From positions 18,744 through 82,743 of the forward strand of contig JBLXEV010000015.1 in the NCBI GenBank assembly GCA_048262715.1: 64,000 nucleotides of DNA, written 5' to 3'. The notes under the pieces were generated by a model. It had not been told where the DNA came from. It was given only the letters and a program-made list of their open reading frames with translations, and searched no databases. The position numbers and the translations under genes were made by a program. This DNA is from Albirhodobacter sp048262715. Its GTDB lineage: Bacteria > Pseudomonadota > Alphaproteobacteria > Rhodobacterales > Rhodobacteraceae. Positions 6,518 to 15,545 of the stretch are shown here, piece after piece; position 1 is the stretch's first letter; every line of letters starts with the position of its first letter.

Positions 6518-7413
6518 CGATTGACGAAATCCTTGGGATCTACGCCGAAGAATACGCCGCGACAACCGCAGCACCGGCGCGGATAGGATACGCCATCGAT
6601 GCACTGACACCGTTTTGGGGTGCGCTCAAAGTCAGCCATATCAAGGGCGAGACATGCCGTCGCTATGCCAAAACCCGTAAGCGCGTGACCGCGCGCGGGC
6701 AAGACGGTGAGCCGGTTCAATGGTCACAGATCTCAGACGGCACAGTACGTCGAGAGCTTGGAACGCTGCAAGCTGCACTCAACTATGCCCATCGCGAGGG
6801 CTACCTCACGAGCGCGCCGACAGTCACGTTACCGGAAAAGCCGAAGGCAAAGGAGCGATGGTTAACGCGCAGCGAAGCAGCGAGGCTGATCTGGGCGGCA
6901 TATCGCGGGCACAAATCGGCGCATCTTGCCCGCTTCATCCTGATCGGGATCTACACGGGGACGCGGAAAGCCGCGATATTGCGCATGCAGTTCTCCGCGA
7001 ACCTCGCCGGTGGTTGGTTCGATCTAGATGCAGGGATCATGTATCGAATGGGCGGAGATGAACGCATGACAAACAAGCGCAGAACGCCCGCGCCGATCCC
7101 AAAGCACCTCACGGCACACTTGCGACGTTGGCGAGACCAGGGCGCGACATGGGCAGTCGAGTATAACGGCGGGGCTGTGAATGATATTAAGCGGGCATTT
7201 ACCAAGGCATGCCTTGATGCCGGACTTTCGGGGGTAACACCTCACACGCTCAAACACACCGCAATTACATGGGCGATGCAGGCAGGCGTCAACACGTGGG
7301 ATGCGGCAGGGTTCTTTTCGACGTCAGAGGAGACAATCCGAAACGTCTACGGGCATCACTCCCCCGATCACATGCGCTCAGCCCTCGAGGCGATTGAGCG
7401 CCGTGGGAGATAG
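6331..7413 (+). CDS. int: Tyrosine site-specific integrase
   Basis: 360 residues. The N-terminal segment (MPRPAKGARLHKFAHRSVWYIRDTG) is an arm-binding-like start, then a core-binding domain to about 165, then the catalytic domain. Catalytic residues can be placed: Arg212 in YTGTRKAAIL, a Lys near 249, His305 in TPHTLKHTAITWAMQ (Lys308 where many have Arg), and nucleophile Tyr340 in TIRNVYGHHSPDHM. It should integrate and excise the element at the adjacent tRNA-Arg. The ATG at 6331 lies inside the HTH gene, and the integrase is the last gene of the cassette, so its expression would depend on the upstream operon promoter unless an internal one exists. Confidence 0.92.
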   Translation: MPRPAKGARLHKFAHRSVWYIRDTGNPDISTGHTSRSEAEKALAAYIATKGRSGTANEPSAVTIDEILGIYAEEYAATTAAPARIGYAIDALTPFWGALKVSHIKGETCRRYAKTRKRVTARGQDGEPVQWSQISDGTVRRELGTLQAALNYAHREGYLTSAPTVTLPEKPKAKERWLTRSEAARLIWAAYRGHKSAHLARFILIGIYTGTRKAAILRMQFSANLAGGWFDLDAGIMYRMGGDERMTNKRRTPAPIPKHLTAHLRRWRDQGATWAVEYNGGAVNDIKRAFTKACLDAGLSGVTPHTLKHTAITWAMQAGVNTWDAAGFFSTSEETIRNVYGHHSPDHMRSALEAIERRGR

Positions 7414-7431
7414 AAACACGGTCAAAAACTA

Positions 7432-7459
7432 CCGTATCTGTTACGCGTAACAAATACGG
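7432..7459. repeat. 28-bp near-perfect palindrome next to the att region
   Basis: Centred on TTACGCGTAA (7441-7450), flanked by CCGTAT on the left and ATACGG on the right, with one mismatched pair out of 14. It sits 18 bases after the integrase stop and about 45 bases before the tRNA CCA. It could bind a dimeric protein such as the integrase, excisionase or a repressor, or fold in RNA as the integrase 3' hairpin. There is no T-tract, so a terminator is unlikely. Confidence 0.6.
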
Positions 7460-7504
7460 AGCGCGCCGCGAAACCGCCAATATTACCTAACGATTTGAAA
7501 TGAT

Positions 7505-7581
<77 letters not shown>

Positions 7582-7687
7582 CTTGCGGCGGATATAGACG
7601 AGGGACGGGTGCGCTGCAACGGGCAATTGCGTGGTGGGATAAATTTCATACCCCCACGCTGGCCCGTGTCAGCCTCCCTGCCCGTCG

Positions 7688-10600
7688 CTAGCGTTTCGGC
7701 TTTGCGGCCGCGAGCCGCGCCCCTGCGGAAGGGGTTGGTTTCGCGGGCGGCTTCGCGGCAAGCGAGACTGACGCCCCCTCCACCGCGCGAACTTTGGCGG
7801 CCAGTTCTTTGGCAATCGCGAAGGTGCCTTTGATCTTATCGGCCTCGGTCTGCCAATCGCGCAGCACGGTGATTTTGTTATTCGCCAGCTTCGCCTGCCC
7901 GCGCTGATCGGTGAGGAATTCGACAAGCCCCGACGGATTGGGGAATTTGTCGTTGTGGAATTGCAGCGTGACGCCCTTCGGCCCCGCATCCATCTTCGCG
8001 ATCATCGCACGTTTACACATCGCCTTGATCCGCACCACGAGCAACAGCGTGTTGACCTCTTTCGGCAAGGGCCCGAACCGGTCGATCAACTCCGCCGCGA
8101 AGCCTTCCAGCTCCACCTTCGTCGTCAGGCCCGACAGCCTGCGATAAAGGCCCAAGCGCACATCGAGATCGGTGATATAGCTCTCGGGGATCATCACCGG
8201 CACGCCGAGATTGATCTGCGGCGCCCATTGGCCATCATTCTCCGCCTCGGTCAACTCGCCCGATTTCAGTTTGGCAATCGTCTCCTCCAGCATCGCCTGA
8301 TAAAGCTCATATCCGACCTCTTTGATATGGCCCGACTGCTCTTCCCCGAGCAGGTTCCCTGCCCCGCGCAGATCGAGATCCTGAGACGCCAGCGAGAAGC
8401 CCGCGCCGAGACTATCGAGCGAGCCGAGCAGACGCAGACGCTTCTCGGCCTGCGGCGTGAGCGGCGAGCGCGGCTTGGTGGTGAGGTAACAAAACGCGCG
8501 CATCTTCGCGCGGCCGACACGGCCACGGATCTGATAGAGCTGGCTGAGGCCGAACATATCGGCGCGGTGGATGATCATCGTATTGGCGGTGGGAATATCG
8601 AGGCCCGATTCCACGATCGTCGTCGCCAGCAGTACATCATATTTGCCGTCGTAAAACGCATTCATACGGTCATCGAGCTCACCCGCCGCCATCTGACCAT
8701 GGGCGACCATGAAGCTCACCTCCGGCACCTGATCGCGCAGGAAGGTCTCGATCTCCTCCAGATCGGAAATCCGCGGCACCACGTAGAAGGATTGTCCGCC
8801 ACGATAATGTTCGCGCAACAAAGCCTCGCGCACCGTCACCGCATCGAATTCGGAGACATAGGTGCGGATCGCCAAACGGTCCACCGGAGGGGTGCCGATG
8901 ATCGACAGATCGCGCACCCCGGTGAGAGAGAGTTGCAGCGTGCGCGGGATCGGCGTCGCGGTCAGGGTGAGGACGTGGATCTCGGAGCGCATCTCCTTCA
9001 GGCGCTCTTTATGCTGCACGCCGAAATGCTGCTCCTCGTCGATCACCAGCAGCCCGAGATTCTTGAACCGCACCGCTTTGGCGAGCACGGCATGGGTGCC
9101 GATCACGATATCCACCGTGCCATCGGCCAGCCCTTCGCGGGTCTTGCTGGCCTCTTTCGGCGTCACAAACCGCGAGAGCGGCTTGACGTTGAGCGGCGTG
9201 CCCCGGAAGCGCTCGGCGAAATTCTTGTAATGCTGGCGCGCGAGCAGCGTTGTCGGCGCGATCACCGCGACCTGCTGGCCGCAGCTTGCCGCCACAAAGG
9301 CCGCACGGATCGCGACCTCGGTTTTCCCGAACCCCACATCGCCGACCACGAGCCGATCCATCGGCGTGCCGGAGGCGAGATCGGTCACCACATCCTCGAT
9401 CGCCGTCATCTGATCGTCGGTTTCAGTATAGGGGAAGCGCGCGGAGAAGGCCTCCCATTCGTGGTGTTCGGGCTCCAACACAGGTGCTTTGCGCAAGTAG
9501 CGCTCCGCCGCGATCCGCATCAGCTTATCTGCGATCTGGCGAATCCGCTCTTTCAGCTTGGCCTTCTTCGCCTGCCACGCGCCGCCGCCGAGCTTATCGA
9601 GCAAGCCCTCCTCATGGCCGTAGCGCGAGAGCAACTCGATATTCTCCACCGGCAGATACAGACGATCCCCGCCCGCATATTCCAGCAGCACACAATCATG
9701 CGGCGCGCCGAGCGCGGTGATCGTCTCCAACCCCTTGTAACGCCCGACCCCGTGATCGACATGGACCACGAGATCCCCCACCGAGAGCGACTGCGCCTCC
9801 GTCAGGAAGTTATCAGCCTTGCGCTTTTTCTTCGGGCTACGGATCAGGCGGTCGCCCAGAACATCCTGCTCGGAGATCACCGTGAGGTGGCGATCTTTCG
9901 CGTCAATCTCGAAGCCCTGCTCCAGATGCCAGACCGCCAGCCCCAAGCCTTTGGCGGGCAGATCGCGGGCATCTTTGATCAGCTTGGCGCCGATCAGCCC
10001 TTCATCCTCCATCAAGCCTTTCAGACGTTCGCGCGCCCCCTCGGACCAGGACGCAATCACCACCGTGCCACGTTGAAGCTTTGCCTTCACATGATCTTTC
10101 AGCGCACTGAAAAGGCTCACGTTTTCGAGCTGCCGTTCTGGCGCGAAACTGCGCCCCAAACGCCCGCCCATATCCAGAACATTCGGCCCCGGAGGATGCG
10201 GCAGAACAGCGAGTTTCAACACGCGGTGCGCATCCAACGCGGCGGCCCATTGCGCGGCATCGAGATAGAGCAAATCGGGCGCGGCAGGCTTGTAAACAGA
10301 ATCCACGCGGTCCTTGCGCTTGAGCGCCTCAACCCGCGTATCATATTGATCGGCGAGGCTTTCCCAGCGGCTCTCGAAGATCGAGCCGATCTGATCATCC
10401 AGCATCACCGAGGCGTCGGGAAGATAATCGAACAGGGTTTCCAAATGCTCGTGGAAATAGCCCAGCCAATGCTCCATCCCCGCATGCTTGCGCCCCGCAG
10501 AGACCGCCTCATAAAGCGGATCGCCCGCGCCACCCGCGCCAAATTCCACGCGGTAGGCTTGGCGGAAGCGGCTGATCGAGGGCTCGTCCAAGATCACCTC

Positions 10601-11215
10601 GGAAACGGGCGCGAGCTCCACCGCGGCGAGTTTTTCAGTTGTGCGCTGGCTTACGGGGTCGAAGCGCCGCACCCCGTCGAGCACATCGCCGAACAGATCG
10701 AGCCGCACCGGCCCGCCCTCACCAGGGGGAAAGATGTCGATGATCCCGCCGCGCACCGCGTAATCGCCGGGTTCGGAAACCGTCGGCGTCTGGCTAAAGC
10801 CCATCCGCACGAGATAGCCGCGCAGCTCCTCCACATTGATCCGCCCGCCCACTTTCGCGGTGAAGGACGACGCGCGCAGCACTTGGCGCGCAGGCACGCG
10901 CTGCATCGCCGCCGAAAGCGTTGTCAGCACGATCACCGGCGCAGGATAGCCCGCCGCCAGCGCCGCCAAGGTGGCCATCCGCGTGGCCGAAACATCGGGA
11001 TTGGGCGAGACCCGATCATAGGGCAGGCAATCCCACGCAGGGAAATGCACCACCAGCGCATCGGGGGCAAAAAACCGCAGCGCCGCGCGGATCGCCTCCA
11101 CACGGCGATCATCGCGCGCGATGTGCAAAACCGAACGACCTTTGGCGAGTTCCCGCGCCAAAAGATCCGCGTCATAGCCCTCGGGGGCACCGGAATAGAT
11201 GTAATGCTCGCTCAT
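7688..11215 (-). CDS. mfd: Transcription-repair coupling factor
   Basis: About 1175 residues, the normal size for Mfd. The N-terminal UvrB-like part (domains 1-2), the RNA polymerase-interacting Tudor-like region (LSVGDLVVHVDHGVGRYKGL), a RecG-like ATPase with Walker A VVGDVGFGKTEVAIRAAF and the DEEQHFG box, motif VI SGLDIPTANTMIIHRADMFGL with QIRGRVGR, and the C-terminal TRCF domain are all present in order. It removes stalled RNA polymerase at lesions and recruits UvrA. The start at 11215 (MSEHYIYSG) is chosen because residues upstream do not resemble Mfd. It runs toward the tRNA-Arg on the same strand. Confidence 0.97.
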   Translation of the reverse strand: MSEHYIYSGAPEGYDADLLARELAKGRSVLHIARDDRRVEAIRAALRFFAPDALVVHFPAWDCLPYDRVSPNPDVSATRMATLAALAAGYPAPVIVLTTLSAAMQRVPARQVLRASSFTAKVGGRINVEELRGYLVRMGFSQTPTVSEPGDYAVRGGIIDIFPPGEGGPVRLDLFGDVLDGVRRFDPVSQRTTEKLAAVELAPVSEVILDEPSISRFRQAYRVEFGAGGAGDPLYEAVSAGRKHAGMEHWLGYFHEHLETLFDYLPDASVMLDDQIGSIFESRWESLADQYDTRVEALKRKDRVDSVYKPAAPDLLYLDAAQWAAALDAHRVLKLAVLPHPPGPNVLDMGGRLGRSFAPERQLENVSLFSALKDHVKAKLQRGTVVIASWSEGARERLKGLMEDEGLIGAKLIKDARDLPAKGLGLAVWHLEQGFEIDAKDRHLTVISEQDVLGDRLIRSPKKKRKADNFLTEAQSLSVGDLVVHVDHGVGRYKGLETITALGAPHDCVLLEYAGGDRLYLPVENIELLSRYGHEEGLLDKLGGGAWQAKKAKLKERIRQIADKLMRIAAERYLRKAPVLEPEHHEWEAFSARFPYTETDDQMTAIEDVVTDLASGTPMDRLVVGDVGFGKTEVAIRAAFVAASCGQQVAVIAPTTLLARQHYKNFAERFRGTPLNVKPLSRFVTPKEASKTREGLADGTVDIVIGTHAVLAKAVRFKNLGLLVIDEEQHFGVQHKERLKEMRSEIHVLTLTATPIPRTLQLSLTGVRDLSIIGTPPVDRLAIRTYVSEFDAVTVREALLREHYRGGQSFYVVPRISDLEEIETFLRDQVPEVSFMVAHGQMAAGELDDRMNAFYDGKYDVLLATTIVESGLDIPTANTMIIHRADMFGLSQLYQIRGRVGRAKMRAFCYLTTKPRSPLTPQAEKRLRLLGSLDSLGAGFSLASQDLDLRGAGNLLGEEQSGHIKEVGYELYQAMLEETIAKLKSGELTEAENDGQWAPQINLGVPVMIPESYITDLDVRLGLYRRLSGLTTKVELEGFAAELIDRFGPLPKEVNTLLLVVRIKAMCKRAMIAKMDAGPKGVTLQFHNDKFPNPSGLVEFLTDQRGQAKLANNKITVLRDWQTEADKIKGTFAIAKELAAKVRAVEGASVSLAAKPPAKPTPSAGARLAAAKPKR

Positions 11216-11296
11216 GGCATCGGAGCTACCCTGCGGGGGGCAAATGTCAAGAGCGGGCGGGCACCTGCCCGAGGTCTGGCGCGGGTTTTGCGCGCG

Positions 11297-11335
11297 GGAT
11301 TGGATATTTATGCTCTTTGGAAACCGCAAAGAGAC
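11297..11335. repeat. Partial copy of the GGATATTTA palindromic repeat family
   Basis: Contains GGATATTTA (11302-11310) followed by GCTCTTTGGAAA and a small hairpin (CTCTTT/AAAGAG). The same core occurs in the copies at 29606-29666 and 37623-37695. It lies between mfd and ssb. Confidence 0.45.
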
Positions 11336-11360
11336 GCGCTGTGATCCGCCTGAAAACGCA

Positions 11361-11394
11361 ATACAAAAGGCCCGCTCGGAGAGGAGCGGGCCTT
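11361..11394 (-). terminator. Terminator downstream of ssb
   Basis: An 11-bp stem (11367-11377 with 11384-11394) and a 6-nt loop; on the minus strand it ends in TTTTG. It sits 20 bases after the ssb stop. Confidence 0.8.
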
Positions 11395-11413
11395 GGATAA
11401 ACTTGCGCCGTGA

Positions 11414-11962
11414 TCAGAACGGGATATCGTCGTCGAAATCCGCGCGCCCGCCCGCAGGGGCGCCACCGCCCGAACCGCCGCCTTGGCCGCCGCCGAAGCT
11501 GCCGCCCGACGAGGAGCCGGAATCGTAGCCGCCGCCTTGGCCACCGCCATAGGACTCGTTCGATTGGCCGCCGCCGTAATTGCCGCCACCGCCGCCTTGG
11601 CCGCCATCACCGCGCCCGCCGAGCAGTGTCAGGTTACCCGAATAGGGCCGCAGCACGACTTCCGTAGAATAGCGATCTGCACCCGATTGATCCTGCCATT
11701 TGCGGGTCTCAAGCTGGCCCTCAATATAGACTGTCGAGCCTTTGCGCAGATATTGCTCCGCGATCTTTGCCAGCGGCTCGGAGAAGATCGCCACCGAATG
11801 CCATTCGGTGCGCTCTTTGCGTTCGCCCGTGGTGCGGTCACGCCAAGTTTCCGAAGTCGCGATGCGCAGGTTGCAGACCTTGCCGCCATTGGGGAAAGAG
11901 CGCACTTCGGGATCGCGCCCGAGGTTCCCAATGATGATGACCTTATTTACCGAACCCGCCAT
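11414..11962 (-). CDS. ssb: Single-stranded DNA-binding protein
   Basis: 182 residues from ATG 11962, chosen because GGAGG precedes it by 5 bases and SSB proteins begin in this way (MAGSVNKVIIIGNLGRDPEVR). The OB-fold occupies about residues 1-115, followed by a long Gly/Gln/Ser-rich linker. It ends in DFDDDIPF, the acidic SSB tip that recruits repair and replication partners. The low-complexity Gly linker is normal for the family and not a sign of frameshift. It lies upstream of mfd on the same strand, separated by a terminator. Confidence 0.97.
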   Translation of the reverse strand: MAGSVNKVIIIGNLGRDPEVRSFPNGGKVCNLRIATSETWRDRTTGERKERTEWHSVAIFSEPLAKIAEQYLRKGSTVYIEGQLETRKWQDQSGADRYSTEVVLRPYSGNLTLLGGRGDGGQGGGGGNYGGGQSNESYGGGQGGGYDSGSSSGGSFGGGQGGGSGGGAPAGGRADFDDDIPF

Positions 11963-12250
11963 GGAGCCTCCGAATCTGGAATTGTATCTGAAACTTTCCA
12001 TCTGATAGACCATCAGGCCCGCGCGGGAAAGCGCCGCCTGATCCGCCAAGCGCTGCGCGCGCGATCACGGCGGGTATCGCCTTCGGCGGAGCGCCGCCGA
12101 AATCGGCATTGCGCGCATGCGGCGCGCGCCCTGTGCGCCAGCACTCACTGGAAATTTGCGAAAACCCTGCATATAGTCCTGCAAGACTTGAGCGCTTGCC
12201 CTGTTTTCGGGCACAGTGCAAAAGGGAATGCGGCGACCATAGGGGGTTGA

Positions 12251-12865
12251 ATGCGGTATTTTGTGGTTCTTGCGGTCGCTTTGGGGCTCAGCGCTCCGGC
12301 GCTTCCGGCCCTCGCGGAGGGTCTTGTCCTTCATAAGGGCAGCAGCAATTCGCGTAATTCCCTGTTCCGCAATCAGACCTCCCTGCTCGATACACGTCTC
12401 TCCAGCCAATATTCCACCGCGACGCGGCTGAAGCCGAAAACCGCCATTGAAGCGACGATTGGTGGCGAATCCGGCGGCAACCTGCGCTATTCGGGCCGGT
12501 ATAAGGGCGAATATCTGCCCGTAGCGAAATCCATCGCGGCGAAACATGGTGTGCCGGAGGATCTGTTCTTGCGCCTTGTGCAGCAAGAAAGCGGCTGGAA
12601 CCCGAACGCGGTCTCCAACAAAGGCGCGATGGGGCTGGCGCAGCTGATGCCGGGCACCGCGGCGAAACTCGGCGTGAACCCGCGCGATCCGCATCAAAAT
12701 CTGGAAGGCGGCGCGCGCTACCTGTCGATGATGTATAAACGCTTCGGCAATTGGCGCTTGGCTCTCGCGGCCTATAATGCAGGGCCGGAAGCGGTGGCGA
12801 AATACGGCGGTGTACCGCCCTATAAAGAGACGAAGAATTACGTCAAAGTCATCTATGGTGGCTGA
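12251..12865 (+). CDS. Lytic transglycosylase, SLT domain
   Basis: 204 residues with a Sec signal peptide (cleavage near ALAEG, residues 20-24). The transglycosylase SLT domain covers about 90-195: catalytic Glu113 in LVQQESGWNP, the GAMGLAQLMPGTA motif, the NLEGGARYLSMMYKRFG helix and the AYNAGPEAV motif. It should cleave peptidoglycan between MurNAc and GlcNAc in the periplasm. It starts at the ATG after GGGGGTT and is divergent from ssb. A shared hairpin follows. Confidence 0.92.
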   Translation: MRYFVVLAVALGLSAPALPALAEGLVLHKGSSNSRNSLFRNQTSLLDTRLSSQYSTATRLKPKTAIEATIGGESGGNLRYSGRYKGEYLPVAKSIAAKHGVPEDLFLRLVQQESGWNPNAVSNKGAMGLAQLMPGTAAKLGVNPRDPHQNLEGGARYLSMMYKRFGNWRLALAAYNAGPEAVAKYGGVPPYKETKNYVKVIYGG

Positions 12866-12888
12866 GGTTTTCGCCTGACACGGATATG

Positions 12889-12922
12889 AAAAGGCCGCGA
12901 ACTCGGGTGAGATTCGCGGCCT
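12889..12922 (-). terminator. Terminator between convergent genes
   Basis: A 10-bp stem (12892-12901 with 12913-12922). On the minus strand it is followed by TTTT, so it mainly serves the leftward SYLF gene, and it may also stop the rightward transglycosylase transcript. Confidence 0.75.
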
Positions 12923-12944
12923 AATGATTTGAACTTCTAGCGTT

Positions 12945-13502
12945 TTACGGGATAATCCGCGTATATTTCGTGCCTTCCAACGTGGCCCCTGCGATCAAGC
13001 CCGCTTGCCCGAAGACCAGCGCGATCACCGGTGCCAGCGAGGTCGTCGTGGCCGCACCAATTGCGCCCCCGCGATCTGGCAGTGCGTAGCGCGCATCTGC
13101 GCCCACGGCCCAGCCATCCGCACGGCGGAATTCGGAGAGCGCGTTTTCTGTCATGAAGAACAGCACATGCGCATATTGCTGCGCGCCGATCTGGAACCCG
13201 AAGGAGGCCGAGGCGGCAGAGTAGTAATCCACCGTCACCCCGTTGATCCGCAGCGCGCCGCGGCCGAATTTGCCGCCGATCCCAAAGCCCGCCTCGGTCA
13301 TCAGCGGCATATAGAGCACGCCGACCGCTTTATTCACCAGATCTGCCGTTCCGGGATATTGGCTGATCAGGTAATCATGGGTGGCATCCACGCGCGCATC
13401 AAGCTGCGCCGCCTTATTGCCACCGATACCATTTCCGCAGGCCGCAAGGGCCGCGAGCGCGCCGCCCGAAAGAAGAAGCCCGCGTCGGGAATACTGTGTC
13501 AT
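12945..13502 (-). CDS. SYLF/YSC84-type lipoprotein
   Basis: 185 residues. The N-terminus has a twin-Arg-like SRRGLLLSGG run, then a lipobox ALAAC with Cys22, so it is probably a lipoprotein. The rest matches the SYLF (YSC84-related, Las17-binding) domain: AVGVLYMPLMTEAGFGIGGKFGRGALRING, then VDYYSAASASFGFQIGAQQY and a C-terminal Gly/Ala-rich end (GLIAGATLEGTKYTRI). SYLF domains bind lipids; the bacterial role is unclear. It is convergent with the lytic transglycosylase gene. Confidence 0.85.
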   Translation of the reverse strand: MTQYSRRGLLLSGGALAALAACGNGIGGNKAAQLDARVDATHDYLISQYPGTADLVNKAVGVLYMPLMTEAGFGIGGKFGRGALRINGVTVDYYSAASASFGFQIGAQQYAHVLFFMTENALSEFRRADGWAVGADARYALPDRGGAIGAATTTSLAPVIALVFGQAGLIAGATLEGTKYTRIIP

Positions 13503-13677
13503 GGTTCCGCTCCGTCATGTAGGTCGGGCCTTATAAGGATTGCATGGCCCGTTGCCCGATTTATACGCCCAAAAAATCTGGCTGTCATCCCGCGAATACC
13601 CTTATTCGCGCACCGAGCGGCCCGCCGCCTATCCCAAGGGTGCGAAAACGCTTTATTCTTGCAATTCCCGCGCAATC

Positions 13678-14676
13678 TTACCCGCGCAGGATCTTGGCGA
13701 CCTCGGGCGCGAAATAGGTCAGCACCCCGTCACAGCCCGCGCGCTTGAACGCCATCAGGCTTTCCAACATCGCCGCCTCGCCGTTGATCCAGCCATTGCG
13801 GGCGGCGCCTGCGATCATCGCGTATTCGCCCGACACCTGATAGGCGAAGGTGGGCACGCCGAAGCTATCCTTCACGCGGCGGCAAATATCGAGATAGGGC
13901 ATCCCCGGCTTCACCATCACCATATCCGCGCCCTCCATCAGATCGCGCGCCACCAAGCGCAGCGCTTCATCGGAATTGGCCGGATTCATCTGATAGGTCT
14001 TTTTATCACCCTTGAGCGCACCGGACGCCCCGACGGCATCGCGGAACGGGCCATAAAACGCCGAGGCATATTTCGCCGCATAGCTCAGGATTGTCACGTC
14101 CTGGTGGCCTGCCGCCTCGAGCGCTTTGCGCATCGCGCCGATCCGGCCATCCATCATATCGGACGGCCCGATAATATCCGCGCCCGCTTCCGCCTGTGCC
14201 AGTGTCATTTTCACCAGCGCCTCAACGCTTTCGTCATTCACAATCACCCCGTCACGCACCAGCCCATCATGGCCGCTGGCATTATAGGGATCGAGCGCGA
14301 CATCCGTCATGATCGCGATCTCGGGCACGGCGGCTTTGATCGCGCGGATCACCCGATTGTAGAAATTGTCAGGGTTCCATGCCTCTTCGCAGGTCTCTGT
14401 TTTCAACGAAGGGTCGGTATAGGGGAACAGGCAGATCGCCGGAATCCCCAAAGCTGCCGCCTCCTGAGCCGCCTGCACTGCGCCCGTCAGCGTGCGCCGC
14501 ACAACGCCGGGCATGGACGGAATCTCCACATCCGCGCCCGCCACATCCGTGATGAAAATCGGCCAGATCAGATCCTTCACCGAGAGGTGGTTTTCCTGCG
14601 CCAGATCGCGCAGCGCGGCGCTGGCGCGCATCCGGCGCAGACGCAAGGCGGGGAAAGACGGGGTGATCGGGGTCAT
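13678..14676 (-). CDS. hemB: Delta-aminolevulinic acid dehydratase (porphobilinogen synthase)
   Basis: 332 residues, full length. Schiff-base lysines are visible as Lys202 in SYAAKYASAFYGPFRDA and Lys256 in MVKPGMPYLD. The zinc-binding Cys cluster of Zn-type enzymes is replaced by DVALDPYNASGHDG, as in Mg-dependent alphaproteobacterial forms. It condenses two 5-aminolevulinate molecules to porphobilinogen, an early haem and tetrapyrrole step. A leftward frame upstream overlaps its ATG by ATGA but is not convincing. Confidence 0.97.
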   Translation of the reverse strand: MTPITPSFPALRLRRMRASAALRDLAQENHLSVKDLIWPIFITDVAGADVEIPSMPGVVRRTLTGAVQAAQEAAALGIPAICLFPYTDPSLKTETCEEAWNPDNFYNRVIRAIKAAVPEIAIMTDVALDPYNASGHDGLVRDGVIVNDESVEALVKMTLAQAEAGADIIGPSDMMDGRIGAMRKALEAAGHQDVTILSYAAKYASAFYGPFRDAVGASGALKGDKKTYQMNPANSDEALRLVARDLMEGADMVMVKPGMPYLDICRRVKDSFGVPTFAYQVSGEYAMIAGAARNGWINGEAAMLESLMAFKRAGCDGVLTYFAPEVAKILRG

Positions 14677-14982
14677 GGCAAGCTCCTAGCGGGTCTCAAA
14701 TAGCGGGTCTCGAGGGCCAGCCTCACATCCGGGCGGCTCTCAATCACTGGCGCGCGCGAAGCTGCGGCCTGCTCGCCAAGGGCGTGCCACGGATCGCGCC
14801 TCGGCTCAAGCCCTCCGCCCCGACGCGCGCTAAAATACCGCAGCAGGCTGCGCCCGAAATCGCGCGCAACATGGTCAAGGCAGCATGCGGCTTTGGTGTT
14901 CCTATTTCTGAAATTCTCCCCTAAGTTCCTCACGATACTACCTTCACAGGCGTTGAAAAACGCCCGCCACCGGAGCGCTCGC
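14677..14982. other. Gap between divergent hemB and the SufBCD-associated gene
   Basis: About 300 bases without a convincing gene; presumably holds the promoters of the two divergent genes. A leftward open frame (to 14673) with Arg-rich, low-specificity sequence lacks a clear start and is rejected. An 11-base direct repeat TAGCGGGTCTC occurs twice near 14686-14711. Confidence 0.5.
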
Positions 14983-15510
14983 GTGACCCTGATTTTCGAC
15001 CTGATCGACATGCGCTCCTTTTCAAACCTGTGGTATTGGATCGCGCTGGCGGTCACGTGGTCATCGACCTCGCATTGGGTGCTGGGCGTGCCGTTTGACA
15101 TGGTGCTGCGCGCGCGGCGCAAGGGCGGCGAGGCCGCACGGCATTTGGAGCTGATGACCCAGATCAACGTGGCGCGACTGCTCTATATGGGCCGCGAGGC
15201 GGGTGTGGCGCTGATGCTGGTGGTCAGTTTTGTGCTCACCACACTGATCACGCTGGGCTTTGGCTATGATATTGAGCTCGCGCAGGCGATCACCTTAATT
15301 CTCGTACCGCTGACAGGGGTGGGCGCGATGAGTCTGGGGACCGCGAAGCGGATCGAGCGCGATTGCGGAGACTGTCTCGGCCAATCCGAAAAGATCGCCG
15401 CGATCCTGACCCGCCACCGCGTGAAGGTGCAGATCCTCGGACTGATTTCGATCTCCACCTCGGCCTTCTGGGGAATGCTGCAAAACCTGCAAGCGTCGAT
15501 CTTGAATTAA
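14983..15510 (+). CDS. Small membrane protein of the 'component of SufBCD complex' family
   Basis: 175 residues if the GTG at 14983 (after GGAGCG) is the start; ATG 15010 is the alternative. It begins with a conserved-looking FDLIDMRSFSNLWYWIALAV, then membrane segments near 15-35, 80-105 and 110-130 and a C-terminal hydrophobic helix. Homologues in Rhodobacterales are commonly labelled 'component of SufBCD complex', but I know of no mechanism for that label and the suf genes lie 7 kb away. What is visible is a membrane protein of four or so helices. It is convergent with aroB. Confidence 0.75.
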   Translation: MTLIFDLIDMRSFSNLWYWIALAVTWSSTSHWVLGVPFDMVLRARRKGGEAARHLELMTQINVARLLYMGREAGVALMLVVSFVLTTLITLGFGYDIELAQAITLILVPLTGVGAMSLGTAKRIERDCGDCLGQSEKIAAILTRHRVKVQILGLISISTSAFWGMLQNLQASILN

Positions 15511-15531
15511 GGCCGCCCGCGCGACCTTAAT
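15506..15531 (+). terminator. Weak hairpin between convergent genes
   Basis: ATTAAGG (15506-15512) pairs with CCTTAAT (15525-15531); the stop codon of the rightward gene lies within the left arm. No T-tract, so confidence is low. Confidence 0.3.
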
Positions 15532-15545
15532 CTAATGCGTGAGGT

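Noticed and set aside
7955..11344. Rightward 1129-codon open frame antisense to mfd
   Set aside because: Arg/His-rich shadow of mfd created by GC-rich codon structure; no Shine-Dalgarno or domain.
11414..11560. Possible frameshift or repeat expansion in ssb Gly-rich region
   Set aside because: Gly/Gln-rich linkers are normal in SSB and the frame ends in the expected DDDIPF tip.
14673..14990. Leftward frame overlapping hemB start by ATGA
   Set aside because: No start codon in the likely region and Arg-rich composition; kept only as a note.
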